64,000 nt of DNA from Methanomassiliicoccaceae archaeon COG_1 (GCA_028561875.1 JAQQTI010000003.1:62001-126000), one strand, 5' to 3'; positions 45,013-54,434 are shown, numbered from the stretch's first letter. Made by a program: numbers and translations. Notes: generated by a model not told the origin, from the letters alone.

Positions 45013-46886
45013 CGGACCTCCTTCCCTATGATGCGCGCCCCGGGCAGAGGGAGTTCGTCGATCTCGTCCGCGACTGCGCCCGCTCGGGGAGGAGCGCCGT
45101 CATCGAATCGGGCACCGGCACGGGAAAGACCGTCCTCTCCCTCACCGGCACCCTCGAGGCCTCCGGCCCTAAGCGGGTAATCTTCCTAACCCGCACCAAA
45201 TCGCAGCAGCGGCAGGTCTCGCTCGAGGCGCGTGCCATCGGCTCCCGCGCGGACATACTCTGCGTAGCGGTCCAGGGGCGCGGGCCGGCTACCTGTCCGA
45301 TGATGGCCGAGGACCGCGACCTGGCGGATGGCACTTCCGAGGAGATGTCGAAGCTATGCTCCGAGCTGAAGAACGGGAGGGGCGCCGCCGGCTCCTGCCG
45401 GTATCACGAGGCCCTACGCTCCTCGGAAATCAAGGCGGTGCTCGCCTACGCGCGCACCGCCCATCCCGATCCAGAGGAGTTCCGCGCGTTCTGCCTTTCC
45501 CGGGGCGTCTGTCCCTACGAGGCGGCGAAGAGGATTCTCCCCTACGCCAGCGTAGTAAGCGCCCCCTATGCTTTCTACTTCATACCGCCGATCCGCGCCC
45601 ACCTCATGCAGTGGATGGGCGTCTCCGAGAGGGACTGCGTCGTCATAGTCGACGAGGCGCATAACCTCCCTTCGTACCTCCGTGACATGCAAACCTGCCG
45701 CGTCACCCGCCGCTTCCTTGAGCTTGCCGAGAGGGAGGCGGAGTCCAACGGGGATCCGGAGATCGGCGAGGGGTTGGCGGCGAGCGACATGGTGCGCCTG
45801 ATACGCGACATCCTCGAAGACGCCGTGCGGGAGTACCTGAGGAGAGACAACGACATGATTCCTGCCAGCTACCTGAGCGAGGAGATGATGTGTCGGCTCG
45901 GCATGGGCACGCAGGCGATACGCGGATGCGTCGGCCGTCTCCTGGAGGCCGGAGACTCCATCGCCGAGGCGCGCAAGGCGAAGCGCAAGCTCCCTCGCTC
46001 CCGCCTCGCATCGTTGGCGAGGTTCGTCATAGGGTGGTGGTCCTGCGAGGAGTCCTCGCACGTCTTCCTGGTCTCCGGCGGGGACAATCCCGCCCTCGAG
46101 GCCTACTGCCTCGACCCTGAAGACGCAGCCGAGCCCCTGCGCCTGTGCAGGTCCTCGGTGAGCATCTCGGGCACCCTCGCCCCGCTCGGGCCCTACTCCC
46201 GCGAGCTCGGCCTCTACGACCCAGAGATGAGGGTGTTCCCGTCGCCGTTCCCGAGGGCGAATCTGCGGACGTTGTACGTCGCTGACGTCTCCACGAAGTT
46301 CAGCGAGATAAACAGCGAGGACGGCACCTTCGAGAGGCTGAGGGAACACATCGTCAACATCGTCACCGCCACCGACCGCAGCGCGGCGGTGTTCTTCCCG
46401 TCGTATGCGGTGATGGACCGCTTCGTCGCTGACGGGCTGGTGGATGACCTGGGCAGGGACGTGTACTGCGAGAGAAGGGGCATGCCGCAGTCTGAGCTCA
46501 TGGACCAGGTGACGGACTTCCGCGACAGCGGGGGCAGCGCGCTCTTCGCCGTTACCGGCGGGAGGGTCAGCGAGGGTCTGGACTTCCCCGGGAAGGAGCT
46601 GGAGGTCGCGGTCATAGTCGGCATACCTTATTCCAGGCCGTCGGCGAAGCAGGACGCCCTCGTGGGCTACTGTCAGAACCGTTTCGGGAAGGGGTGGGAG
46701 TATGCCGTGAAGGTCCCCGCCGTGCGGAAGATGAGGCAGGCGATCGGCCGCCTGATCAGGTCGGAGAAGGATCGCGGGGTGGCCGTCATCCTCGACCGCC
46801 GTGCCGCCGGGATCGAGGGAATCGATGCGGAGCTCACCGATGACCCCGTGCGCGAGGTCAGGGAGTTCTTCCGGGGGTTCCCCCGA
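45009..46886 (+). CDS. XPD/Rad3-like DNA helicase, ending at CGA
   Basis: 625 residues, superfamily 2 helicase. Walker A is AVIESGTGTGKTVLSL near 35, the Walker B DEAH box VVIVDEAHNLPSYL near 217, and the C-terminal VTGGRVSEGLDFPGKELEVAVIVGIPYSRP and RQAIGRLIRSEKDRGVAVILDRR motifs close the motor. Four cysteines between 90 and 180 could hold an iron-sulphur cluster as in XPD. The end VREVREFFRGFP is followed by CGA 46884-46886, directly before the TTTATATAT promoter of the next gene. Without CGA as stop, helicase and the next protein would be one 785-codon fusion carrying a promoter inside. Confidence 0.88.
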
Positions 46887-46890
46887 CCTA

Positions 46891-46899
46891 TTTATATAT
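46891..46899 (+). promoter_or_regulatory. TATA box between the helicase end and the next gene
   Basis: TTTATATAT lies five bases after the helicase CGA and 24-32 bases before ATG 46923. Its strength and spacing argue that a gene ends before it and a new one begins after it. Confidence 0.65.
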
Positions 46900-46922
46900 C
46901 CCGAACAAATCCGAGGCGCACC

Positions 46923-47207
46923 ATGGCAATCCAAGTGGACGATGACGTCAGGGATATGATCCTTCGCGAGAAGCAGGACTACCGCGTGTGCACAGCATGC
47001 ATGGGTCCCGCCCTCGTGCCGATCAGCGTCAAGTGCCCGAAAGAGTCCGACATAAGGATCCCCATCGGGGAAAACTCCCTTTACATATCAGGTACCCAGG
47101 CGCCGTTCATGGACAGGGTTACCATGGACATGCTGTACGACGAGGACGAGATTGACTCCTGCCCGGCGTTCTACGTCTACTCAGACCGCAGGCGCGGCTT
47201 CCGCCGA
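46923..47207 (+). CDS. 94-residue conserved-looking protein, ending at CGA
   Basis: Starts MAIQVDDDVRDMILREKQDY, contains two close cysteines (VCTACMGPALVP) and two more (KCPKESD, DSCPAF), and ends YSDRRRGFR before CGA 47205-47207. The next classical stop lies 53 codons on, through the opposite ThiI-like gene, which ends three bases away. The family is unknown to me; the cysteines suggest a metal site. Its own strong TATA box supports it as a separate gene. Confidence 0.75.
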
Positions 47208-47209
47208 TC

Positions 47210-47836
47210 TCAAGATAATCTGACCGCGGCATCGGCCGCTCTTTCGGCGAGCCTCTCCACCCCGCTCTTCTCGAACAACGCCGCCGCCTTGTCCGGACTC
47301 GCCCCGGTCACCACCTTCCTCGGTAGCGCGGTGCACCCGCTCGCCGGCAGTGTGGATATGTCGTAGGTGCCGATTCTCTCGGCGATGGCCTTGATTTCGA
47401 GCTTGTCGTAGCCGATGAGCGGTCTCAGCACGGTGAACCCCACGGCGAGGTTCTCAGACGCGATGTTCCTGAGCGTCTGTGAGGCGACCTGCCCCAGGGA
47501 GTCCCCCATGACGATTGCCCCGGCCCCAATCCGCCCGCAGAAGTGCTTCGCGGTCAGCTGCATGGCGTGCTTGCACAGGACACACTGGTAGCTCCGGTCG
47601 CAGGTCTCCATGAACATCTCCTGCGCCGGACCGTGGGGCGCGGAGTAGAGCGGGAGCTCCTTGCCGGTCACCTCTCTCAGCCGGGAGGCGATCTCTTCCA
47701 CCCTCGCAACGGAGGAGCTCCCGGAGTACGGGCGGTTGTCCATATGGAGAAGGACGATGTCCGCCCCCGCCTCGGACATGACGTAGGCCGCCACCGGCGA
47801 ATCAATCCCGCCGGACAGCAGGCATACCGCCCTCAT
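47210..47836 (-). CDS. thiI: ThiI-like PP-loop enzyme without THUMP domain
   Basis: 208 residues. ATP loop CLLSGGIDSPVAAYVMSEAGADI opens the protein, GDSLGQVASQTLRNIASE follows near 112, and the active-site CVLCKHAMQ and SGCTALPRK cysteines are near 86 and 165. ThiI makes 4-thiouridine in tRNA and can feed thiamine synthesis, but full-length ThiI has an N-terminal ferredoxin-like and THUMP part absent here. It may act with a separate THUMP protein. It overlaps a small upstream coiled-coil gene in ATGA. Stop TGA. Confidence 0.82.
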   Translation of the reverse strand: MRAVCLLSGGIDSPVAAYVMSEAGADIVLLHMDNRPYSGSSSVARVEEIASRLREVTGKELPLYSAPHGPAQEMFMETCDRSYQCVLCKHAMQLTAKHFCGRIGAGAIVMGDSLGQVASQTLRNIASENLAVGFTVLRPLIGYDKLEIKAIAERIGTYDISTLPASGCTALPRKVVTGASPDKAAALFEKSGVERLAERAADAAVRLS

Positions 47837-48021
47837 GTGTTCAGCCTTCCGAACTCCATGCCGCCGCGGAAGCTCCCGTCGGCTTCGTAGTCGCCGTCCT
47901 CCTCCTCGTTGATCATGGCGTAGAGGGCGCTGACGAACTCACGGAGGGTCTTGACCTCGCCCCGGAGGGTTCTGACCTCCAAGCGGAGGGATTCCAGCTC
48001 CCCCGCCTCGTCTGGCGTCAT
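47833..48021 (-). CDS. 62-residue coiled-coil protein
   Basis: MTPDEAGELESLRLEVRTLRGEVKTLREFVSALYAMINEEE shows a heptad-like helix followed by an acidic tail (DGDYEADGSFRGGMEF). It lies between csl4 and the ThiI-like gene with four-base overlaps at both ends, so it is translated with them. Function unknown; it may be a small adaptor. Stop TGA. Confidence 0.65.
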   Translation of the reverse strand: MTPDEAGELESLRLEVRTLRGEVKTLREFVSALYAMINEEEDGDYEADGSFRGGMEFGRLNT

Positions 48022-48575
48022 ATGGCCACGTCCCCGTAGTCGTCGGCCAGTTTCCGCGGCTGGGAGCGGCGGCATTTGGGGCAGTAAAGCCCCCTCCCTT
48101 TGCGCACCAGCTCGGTCTTGCACCGGCCGCACTGGGCGCGGACGACCCCGAGATGGGGGTCCTTCGTGGTGATCTGCAACGAGGGGTCCACGCCGATGAC
48201 GCGGGCGCGAACAAGGTCAAGCTTCCTGACCTCGGCGTCGACGTTGTCGGTGTAGTCGGGGGAGATCTTCGATACGTGCAGCGTGGCGACGGTGCTCGAG
48301 GAGATGCACCTCCTCGACCCATCCTTGGCCACGGCGGTGGCGGTGGCCATGGTCTTCCTCGTGTCGTCTATCGTGACGTATATTATGTCCCCGACCTTCA
48401 GCACGTTAGGCGCGTTCGGGGTGACGACCTTCGCCATGCTTTCCTCCTCGTCGAGCACGAGGGTCCCGACGCGGGAGGCGTAGATCCTGCCTTCTTTGAC
48501 GTACGTGCCCTCGTCGGCGACGTACTCCTCCTCCGTGGCGATCTCGTCGCCCGGGAGAACCGTTCTTCCTGTCAT
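48018..48575 (-). CDS. csl4: Exosome subunit Csl4
   Basis: 185 residues, RNA-binding cap protein of the archaeal exosome. VLPGDEIATEEEYVADEGTYVKEGRIYASRVGTLVLDEEE is the N-terminal domain, LKVGDIIYVTIDDTRKTMATATAV...LHVSKISPDY the S1 domain, and CGRCKTELVRKGRGLYCPKCRRSQPRKLADDYGDV the C-terminal zinc ribbon. It starts an operon with the coiled-coil and ThiI-like genes. Stop TGA. Confidence 0.93.
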   Translation of the reverse strand: MTGRTVLPGDEIATEEEYVADEGTYVKEGRIYASRVGTLVLDEEESMAKVVTPNAPNVLKVGDIIYVTIDDTRKTMATATAVAKDGSRRCISSSTVATLHVSKISPDYTDNVDAEVRKLDLVRARVIGVDPSLQITTKDPHLGVVRAQCGRCKTELVRKGRGLYCPKCRRSQPRKLADDYGDVAI

Positions 48576-48593
48576 GTTATCACTCGGAAAGGA

Positions 48594-49187
48594 TCAAGAG
48601 ATCAGGACGGCGGCGACATCCACCGTCCGCTTTGTCCTGGTGTGGAATTCGAACGTGTGAGGTATATCATACTTATAAAACCTGTAGGAGAGGAGGCGCC
48701 TCCCGCGGGCCTCGGCGTAATCCCTTACGAAGTCCAGCGTTCCCGCCATGTGGATGGAGTAAACCTTCTCCGCCGACTCCATCGCCTTGTCCAGGAACGG
48801 GCGGTCGGCGTTGCGCCTCTGGCTCCCGAAGGGCGGATTCATGATGACGGTGTCGGCGCCTTCGGCGACCGAGCGGACGTCTGATACCCTGTACTCTATT
48901 CCCGCGCCGATGGACCTCGCATAATTCTCGGCCATCCTCACGGCCTCCTCGCAGACGTCGTACCCGACGACCATGCCAGCGCCCATGAGCCAGGCGCCGA
49001 TCGAGAGGATCCCCGGGCCACATCCGAGGTCCATCACCTTCGCGCCCCCGACATCCCCATTAGAGTAGGCCCAGAAGACGGCGTCCGCGGCGATGGTCGC
49101 GGGCGTGGGGTATTGCTCGAGGGAGGGGTCCGGCGATTCGAAGCGCGGGACCTTCTCAAGGGCAATCTCAAGGTCTTTCTTCTTCAC
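48594..49187 (-). CDS. METTL5-like RNA methyltransferase
   Basis: 197 residues starting with GTG 49187 (VKKKDLEIALEKVPRFESPDPSLEQYPTPATIAADAVFWA). SAM motif VMDLGCGPGILSIGAWLMGAG is near residue 47 and the catalytic NPPFGSQRRNADRPFL near 113, as in METTL5-type N6-adenine rRNA methyltransferases. The gene reads toward csl4 and lies 18 bases upstream of it. Stop TGA. Confidence 0.87.
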   Translation of the reverse strand: MKKKDLEIALEKVPRFESPDPSLEQYPTPATIAADAVFWAYSNGDVGGAKVMDLGCGPGILSIGAWLMGAGMVVGYDVCEEAVRMAENYARSIGAGIEYRVSDVRSVAEGADTVIMNPPFGSQRRNADRPFLDKAMESAEKVYSIHMAGTLDFVRDYAEARGRRLLSYRFYKYDIPHTFEFHTRTKRTVDVAAVLIS

Positions 49188-49332
49188 GCCGGGACGATGG
49201 CGGGCGAGTATAAACAAGGTCGGAGGAGGGCGGGCGGATGCATGTACCAGCGCCCCCTCTGCGAACCCTTTATCTAAACCATCGCGATACCAAAGCAGTG
49301 TTGCTCGGGCCAGGCGTCCGGGAGGTATTAAG

Positions 49333-50892
49333 TTGGTAAAGATCAAGAGGGCGATCATTAGCGTGTCGGACAAGAGCGGCGTCGTCGAATTCTCCCAGAG
49401 GCTGAGGTCCATGGGCGTGGAGATCATCTCCACCGGCGGGACCTACAGGCTACTCAGGGAGAGCGGCGTCGAGGTGAGGGAGGTCTCGGACGTCACCGGG
49501 TTCCCGGAGATGCTCGACGGCAGGGTCAAGACCCTCCATCCGAAGATCCATGCCGGCATCCTCGCCCGCAGGGACCTCCCCGTGCATATGGGGGCCCTCG
49601 GGGAGTTGGGGATCGAGCCCGTCGACATGGTCGTGGTGAATCTCTATCCGTTCAAGCAGGCCGTCCTCAAGGAGGGTGCGACCCTCGACGAGGTCGTCGA
49701 GAACATCGACATCGGTGGTCCGAGCATGATCCGCGCCGCGGCCAAGAATTACAGGTCCGTAGCCGTGGTCACAGATCCCTCGCAGTACGCCAAAGTCGCC
49801 TCCGACATGGAGGCCAGCGGCGGCGAGGTCTCCGAAGGAACGCTCCGTCAGCTCATGGCACAGGCCTTCGTCGTCACCGCTGGGTACGATGCGATGATAG
49901 CCTCGCAGATGCAGAAGAGGTTTGGCGCGGAGGCGTTCCCCCGGTCTTGGCCGGTCCCCACCGAGAAGGTGTGCGACCTAAGGTACGGCGAGAACCCGAA
50001 CCAGAAGGCGGCGTTCTATAGGAACCCCTTCACCTCCGGCGTAACCGTCGCGAAGTCCGAGGTGCTCCACGGGAAGGAGCTGTCCTACAACAACATTCTC
50101 GATCTCGATAAGGCGCTCGACATCGTCATGGACTTCGAGAGGCCCACCGCGGTCATCATGAAGCATACCAATCCCTGCGGCCTCGCCTCCGAGGACACCA
50201 TTTCCAAGGCGTTCCGCACCGCCTACGACGTGGACCCCATGTCCGCCTTCGGCTGCGTCATCGCCCTCAACAGGCCTTGCGACAAGGCCACCGCCGAGAT
50301 GATTCACGGGTACTTCGTGGAGGCCGTCATTGCCCCTGGCTTCGAGGGTGGGGCGCTGGAGATTCTCCAGGGGAAGAAGAACATCCGTCTGCTGAGCACC
50401 AACCAGCCCATCGGTCCGAAGTACCGCGTGCGCGAGGCGAGGATGAAGGAGGTCCAGGGCGGGTTGCTTGTGCAAACAGACGAGGACGCCCCCATAGACC
50501 CCAAGAACCTCAAGGTCGTCACCAGGAGGGCGCCGACCGAGGAGGAGGTGCACTCGCTCCTCTTCGCGTGGAAGCTGGCGAAGCACGTCACCTCGAACGC
50601 CGTCGTCTACGTCCGCGGGGAGCGCGCCGTGGGCATCGGGGCCGGGCAGATGTCCCGCGTCGACTCCGCGAAGATCGCTTCGTTCAAGGCGAACGAGCCC
50701 ACCCAAGGCTGCGTCATGGCGTCCGATGCGTTCTTCCCGTTCAGGGACGGCGTAGACGCCGCCGCCGAAGCGGGCATCACGGCGATCATCCAGCCCGGGG
50801 GCAGCATCAGGGACCAGGAGTCCATCGATGCGGCAGACGAGCACAACATCGCGATGGTCTTCACCGGGTGCCGCGTGTTCAGGCACGGCTGA
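49333..50892 (+). CDS. purH: PurH: bifunctional AICAR transformylase/IMP cyclohydrolase
   Basis: 519 residues. The MGS-like cyclohydrolase part has ISVSDKSGVVEFSQRLRSMGVEIISTGGT near the start, GRVKTLHPKIHAGILARRD near 63 and NLYPFKQ near 100. The transformylase part has DLRYGENPNQKAAFYR near 214, KHTNPCGLASEDT near 276 and the end AADEHNIAMVFTGCRVFRHG. TTG 49333 is the start, with GGAGGT at 49321-49326. The presence of the full transformylase alongside PurP is unusual. Stop TGA. Confidence 0.93.
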   Translation: MVKIKRAIISVSDKSGVVEFSQRLRSMGVEIISTGGTYRLLRESGVEVREVSDVTGFPEMLDGRVKTLHPKIHAGILARRDLPVHMGALGELGIEPVDMVVVNLYPFKQAVLKEGATLDEVVENIDIGGPSMIRAAAKNYRSVAVVTDPSQYAKVASDMEASGGEVSEGTLRQLMAQAFVVTAGYDAMIASQMQKRFGAEAFPRSWPVPTEKVCDLRYGENPNQKAAFYRNPFTSGVTVAKSEVLHGKELSYNNILDLDKALDIVMDFERPTAVIMKHTNPCGLASEDTISKAFRTAYDVDPMSAFGCVIALNRPCDKATAEMIHGYFVEAVIAPGFEGGALEILQGKKNIRLLSTNQPIGPKYRVREARMKEVQGGLLVQTDEDAPIDPKNLKVVTRRAPTEEEVHSLLFAWKLAKHVTSNAVVYVRGERAVGIGAGQMSRVDSAKIASFKANEPTQGCVMASDAFFPFRDGVDAAAEAGITAIIQPGGSIRDQESIDAADEHNIAMVFTGCRVFRHG

Positions 50893-50929
50893 TTCCGGCA
50901 GGGGTCGTGAGCCCCTATTTTTCGAAAGA

Positions 50930-51154
50930 TCAATCACTCTTCGGACCGGAACAGTCCCCAGGACCGGAGACCACGCCCTCAGGGACGATCGGCTTGCCCT
51001 CGGCCTTGCGCTTCATGTGACCCCCTGGGCCGCCCCTCTGCTCCCTCGCCTTATCGATGCAAGCGGGGTCGTCGCATACGAGACTAGCGAAGAGGACGTT
51101 CGTGCAGGTTTTGCCGCAGAACTCGCACTTGTATTGACTGAGGTCTAGGGCCAT
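50930..51154 (-). CDS. 74-residue zinc-binding protein
   Basis: MALDLSQYKCEFCGKTCTNVLFASLVCDDPACIDKAREQ holds a CxxC...CxxxxC pattern likely to bind one zinc; the rest is a flexible Gly/Pro-rich tail. It starts at ATG 51154. No family recognised beyond a small archaeal zinc protein. Stop TGA. Confidence 0.65.
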   Translation of the reverse strand: MALDLSQYKCEFCGKTCTNVLFASLVCDDPACIDKAREQRGGPGGHMKRKAEGKPIVPEGVVSGPGDCSGPKSD

Positions 51155-51251
51155 GTCTGCCGTATCCGGGTACCGCGCATATACCTGTTTCGAGATTTGC
51201 GGAACAGAACGGGCGCCTTCTAGGGGGCGGCGCCCTCCACATGCAAACCGC

Positions 51252-52490
51252 TCAGACATCGAGCTCGAAGGGTTCGCCGGGCTTGGGGAGTATGACGTTG
51301 TAATCTCCAAGGTCGGGCAGCAGCAGCTCCCTGTTATCGGAGTGCATGATGACGATGTTGTCGGGGTCGCAACCCTTTACGAAGTCGACAATCTGGTTAT
51401 GCCCCGCGTGCGCGGAGAAGTCGAACTTCTGAACTTCGCAGGCGACGTCGACAACCTCCCCGTCGAGGCTGATCTTCCTCTCCTCCATGAGCATCCTGCC
51501 GTTAGTATCCTCGGCCTGGTATCCCACGAGGAGGATGGCGTTCTTCGGGTTCGTCCTGAGCTTCTTGAGGTAGCTGAGGACAGGTCCGCCGTCGAGCATC
51601 CCGCCGGTGGTGACGATGATCTGCCCTTTGGCGGCGCGTGCCCTCGTGCCGTTGTTCCTGACCTCGTTGAAAGTCCTCCTCGCGGCCTTGAGGGACTTCG
51701 CGTTGCGTATGTACTCGGGGTAATCGAGGAAGAGGTCCGTGATCGACCGTCCCATGCCGTCTACCCACATCTCGTAGCCGAGGTTCTTCAGCAGGAGCAT
51801 GATCTCCTGCGTCCTGCCCACAGCGAAGCAGGGGATGATGACGGTGCCGCCCCTGTCGATGACCTCATCGATCTTGGCGATGAAGGCGTTGATGGTCTCC
51901 TCCTTGGAGGGGTGGTTCCTGCCCGCGTAAGTCCCCTCTACGAAGAGAGTGGAGCAGTCACGCGGTCTCGCGCCAAGGACTAGCTTCTGGTCCTCGGTGT
52001 GGATGTCGCCTGAGTATAGCATGCTCGTGTCCGCGGAGAACTCGAACATCGTCGCGCCGGGGACGTGCCCGGCGGAGTGGAGGGAGACGTCTATGTCCCC
52101 GAGCTCGATGGTATCCCCGAAGCTCAGGGGGACGACGTTCCTCATGGTCATCTCGACCTCTTCGACCGTGTAGGGTATCGGGTACCCCTCGGCCTTGGCG
52201 ATTTTGAGGGAGTCGTACATCATGAACTCGGCGATCTCCGCGGTCAGCGGGGTGGTGAACAGTTCGCACTTGTTCCTCCCGCAGACAGCGGGGATCATGC
52301 CGCAGTGGTCCAGATGGCTATGTGTCAGGAACACGTGGTCTATCTTCCCTTCGACAGGGAGGGGGTACTCCGGCGGTTTCGTCGGGCTGATGCCGTATTC
52401 TACGAGCATCCGTTTGCCGTCGCCCTCGACGGTCATGGCCATACGGCCGACTATGTCGGCACCTCCCAAGAAATTGAATTTCATTTTCAT
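51252..52490 (-). CDS. Beta-CASP metallo-beta-lactamase nuclease
   Basis: 412 residues. The zinc motif THSHLDHCGMIPAVCGR is near residue 55, HSAGHVPGATMFEFSAD near 137, YSGDIHTEDQKLVLGA near 158, and the beta-CASP part follows (EGTYAGRNHPSKEETINAFIAKI, PCFAVGRTQEIMLLL). The C-terminal SAHAGHNQIVDFVKGCDPDNIVIMHSD is motif C. It matches archaeal RNase J/aCPSF2-type enzymes in RNA 3'-end processing or decay. No KH domain is present, unlike aCPSF1. Stop TGA. Confidence 0.9.
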   Translation of the reverse strand: MKMKFNFLGGADIVGRMAMTVEGDGKRMLVEYGISPTKPPEYPLPVEGKIDHVFLTHSHLDHCGMIPAVCGRNKCELFTTPLTAEIAEFMMYDSLKIAKAEGYPIPYTVEEVEMTMRNVVPLSFGDTIELGDIDVSLHSAGHVPGATMFEFSADTSMLYSGDIHTEDQKLVLGARPRDCSTLFVEGTYAGRNHPSKEETINAFIAKIDEVIDRGGTVIIPCFAVGRTQEIMLLLKNLGYEMWVDGMGRSITDLFLDYPEYIRNAKSLKAARRTFNEVRNNGTRARAAKGQIIVTTGGMLDGGPVLSYLKKLRTNPKNAILLVGYQAEDTNGRMLMEERKISLDGEVVDVACEVQKFDFSAHAGHNQIVDFVKGCDPDNIVIMHSDNRELLLPDLGDYNVILPKPGEPFELDV

Positions 52491-52801
52491 TGATGACGTC
52501 TCCTGTTATTCGCATATGCGGGCCTCGTGCGAGGCTCTTCGCGTGGGAACGCCCTGCGGCTTCATCACGCGGAATCAGGGCAGCCGTTTCGAGGCGTGCC
52601 CCGTGACGGCCTTCGTTATCCTGTACCTCTATATTAAGGCGTGCGATGGACCAATACCTCTCATGATGACCCAGCCCGCAACCCCCTGCATGGGCTGTGT
52701 TCCGGGGCCCTCGGAGTGTTTTATAATGTATATATGTGTGCATTATTAATGTGCCACATCGAGAACACAAGCGAAGCTAATATATCTATTGAGCGTTTCT
52801 A
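52491..52801. other. Intergenic region with promoters, no gene recognised
   Basis: 311 bases between divergent genes. GC-rich first half with no frame I can support; then an AT-rich stretch with TTTTATAATGTATATATG (about 52718-52735) and TAATATATC at 52778-52786, the second being 16-24 bases before ATG 52802. An unrecognised small RNA is possible. Confidence 0.4.
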
Positions 52802-54160
52802 ATGCTCATGAATGGATGGGGTAAAGTACTCGGAGCCGTCGGCATCGCCGGCGCCGTCATTCTGATAGTTAGCATGTTCGTATCGGGCGATCTCTCCTTC
52901 GGGGACGACACTCTGCGGAGTTATCTGGACGAGAAAACGTTCCAGTACGCCGGCGCCGTCTTCGGCGTCCTCGTTCTCGCCATGGGCATAGGCATCGCCG
53001 TTCTCGGCGCAAAATCGAGGGCGTACGTCGACGTCGTTCTCGGAGCCGTCGCCGCGGTCGCCGGCCTTATCGCCGTCATCATCCTCGGCGATGGTTTCCT
53101 CGACCTCGGGATTATCGACAAATACGACGACAAGAAGATCATATTCGGCGCGACATTTTTCGCGCTGGCTCTCTCATCCGTGCTCGCCGGATACTTCAAG
53201 GCCAGATGGGCCTGCGTGTTCGGTCTCATCGGGATCGCGGTCACGCTCTTGCCATTGCTGGAGGGCAACATCCTCGAGGGTATGATGTACCCCCTCGCCG
53301 CCGCCCTAGCCGCCGCCCTAGCCGCCGCCCTCTTATTCCTTCCCGGCAAGCCCGCGGAAGAGAAGGAGAAGGCGGTCAAGGGCAGGAAAGGTAAGAAGAG
53401 AAAGGAGCAGGCGGACGAGCCCAGGAAGGCAGCCGTCCCCGTAAGGAAGTCCTCCAAGGGTGCCACCACCGACGCCGTCAGGAAGCAGCAGAACGTCAAG
53501 CAGGAGAAGCTCGAGATGAGGAAGGAGGAGGCTAAGCCTAAGCCAGCTCCTGAGAACAAAGGGGCCTCCGCGGTCCCCGCTCTGCCCAAGATGATGAGCT
53601 CCCGCGACGCCAACAGGGCCGCCGCCGAGGCCAAGGAGGCCCCCAAGCCGGAGCCGGTCATCGAACCCATGCCCGAGCCGGTCGCGGAGCCTGCGTTCGC
53701 TACCACCGACGACGTCCCCTCTCCCGTCGAGGCCCCCAAGCCGGAGCCGGTCATCGAACCCATGCCCGAGCCCGTGTTCGCCCCCGAGGTCCCAGCCCAG
53801 GAGAGGGAGGGTTACGAGTCGGAGGCCGTGCTTACCCTCGAAGAGCTGGGCATAGAGCCCGACACCCCTGAGACCATCGTCAGGAGGGCCTGCTGGAACC
53901 GCGGCCTCCGCTGCAGGAGGGACTACGGCGACGACCACATCCCCTTCGCCTTCGTGAAGGGCCAGGTGGCGGTCTTCGTGGACGCTTCCGAGCCCGACAT
54001 CTCGATTGACGCCAAGCTCGAGTCGGAGGGGTGGGTGGTCTTCCACTTCAGGGAGTCCGACATCGACGACGGCGAATCCCAGGCCGACATTGTCGAGGCC
54101 GCCGTGAAGGAAAATCTTAAGGCGCATAAGTCCGCCAAAAAGAAGGGCAAGAAGCGCTGA
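52802..54160 (+). CDS. Membrane-anchored protein with Pro/Glu repeats and a Vsr-like C-terminal domain
   Basis: 452 residues in three parts. Residues 1-180 contain about five membrane helices, ending in an Ala-Leu repeat (AAALAAALAAALLFLPG). Residues 185-345 are a charged, probably disordered region with two copies of APKPEPVIEPMPEPV. Residues 350-452 fold like the very-short-patch-repair/DUF559 group: ETIVRRACWNRGLRCRRDYGDDHIPFAFVKGQVAVFVDA...LESEGWVVFHFRESDI. A proline sits where the nuclease usually has its aspartate, so it may not cut DNA. ATG 52808 is an alternative start. Stop TGA. Confidence 0.7.
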   Translation: MLMNGWGKVLGAVGIAGAVILIVSMFVSGDLSFGDDTLRSYLDEKTFQYAGAVFGVLVLAMGIGIAVLGAKSRAYVDVVLGAVAAVAGLIAVIILGDGFLDLGIIDKYDDKKIIFGATFFALALSSVLAGYFKARWACVFGLIGIAVTLLPLLEGNILEGMMYPLAAALAAALAAALLFLPGKPAEEKEKAVKGRKGKKRKEQADEPRKAAVPVRKSSKGATTDAVRKQQNVKQEKLEMRKEEAKPKPAPENKGASAVPALPKMMSSRDANRAAAEAKEAPKPEPVIEPMPEPVAEPAFATTDDVPSPVEAPKPEPVIEPMPEPVFAPEVPAQEREGYESEAVLTLEELGIEPDTPETIVRRACWNRGLRCRRDYGDDHIPFAFVKGQVAVFVDASEPDISIDAKLESEGWVVFHFRESDIDDGESQADIVEAAVKENLKAHKSAKKKGKKR

Positions 54161-54217
54161 AAACGGCCCCGGGGGATCCGGGGCCATCACCTCCAAACGG
54201 ATTCTTGAGGTGCCCGG

Positions 54218-54355
54218 ATGCCTTCTGACGACGACAGGGAAGACGGGACGGTAACCACCGACACGGTCACCGAGGGCGGAGCTCGGGCGAAGGCGAAGAA
54301 GAGCCCCTTCGACTCCCTTATCGACAAGGTCCGCCGCGACATCGAGTCTACGCGA
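54218..54355 (+). CDS. 45-residue acidic/basic mini-protein, ending at CGA
   Basis: ATG 54218 with GAGGTG upstream. The product begins MPSDDDREDGTVTTDTVTEG and ends DKVRRDIEST before CGA 54353-54355; TAA lies 12 codons later. The extra 12 codons would read RRSTRSFSIL-like sequence across the TFS promoter. It resembles a short soluble protein with a helical end. No family known. Confidence 0.45.
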
Positions 54356-54434
54356 CGGTCGACCCGTTCCTTCAGCATTCTCTAAAAACCCTTTAATAGA
54401 CCCATGGGATGCACGCATCAGTAACAAGAGGCTG

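Noticed and set aside
45009-47366. A helicase fused to the 94-residue protein and a further tail
   Set aside because: A TATA box lies at the junction, the second part has its own start, and the last 53 codons are antisense to the ThiI-like gene. CGA codons separate the parts.
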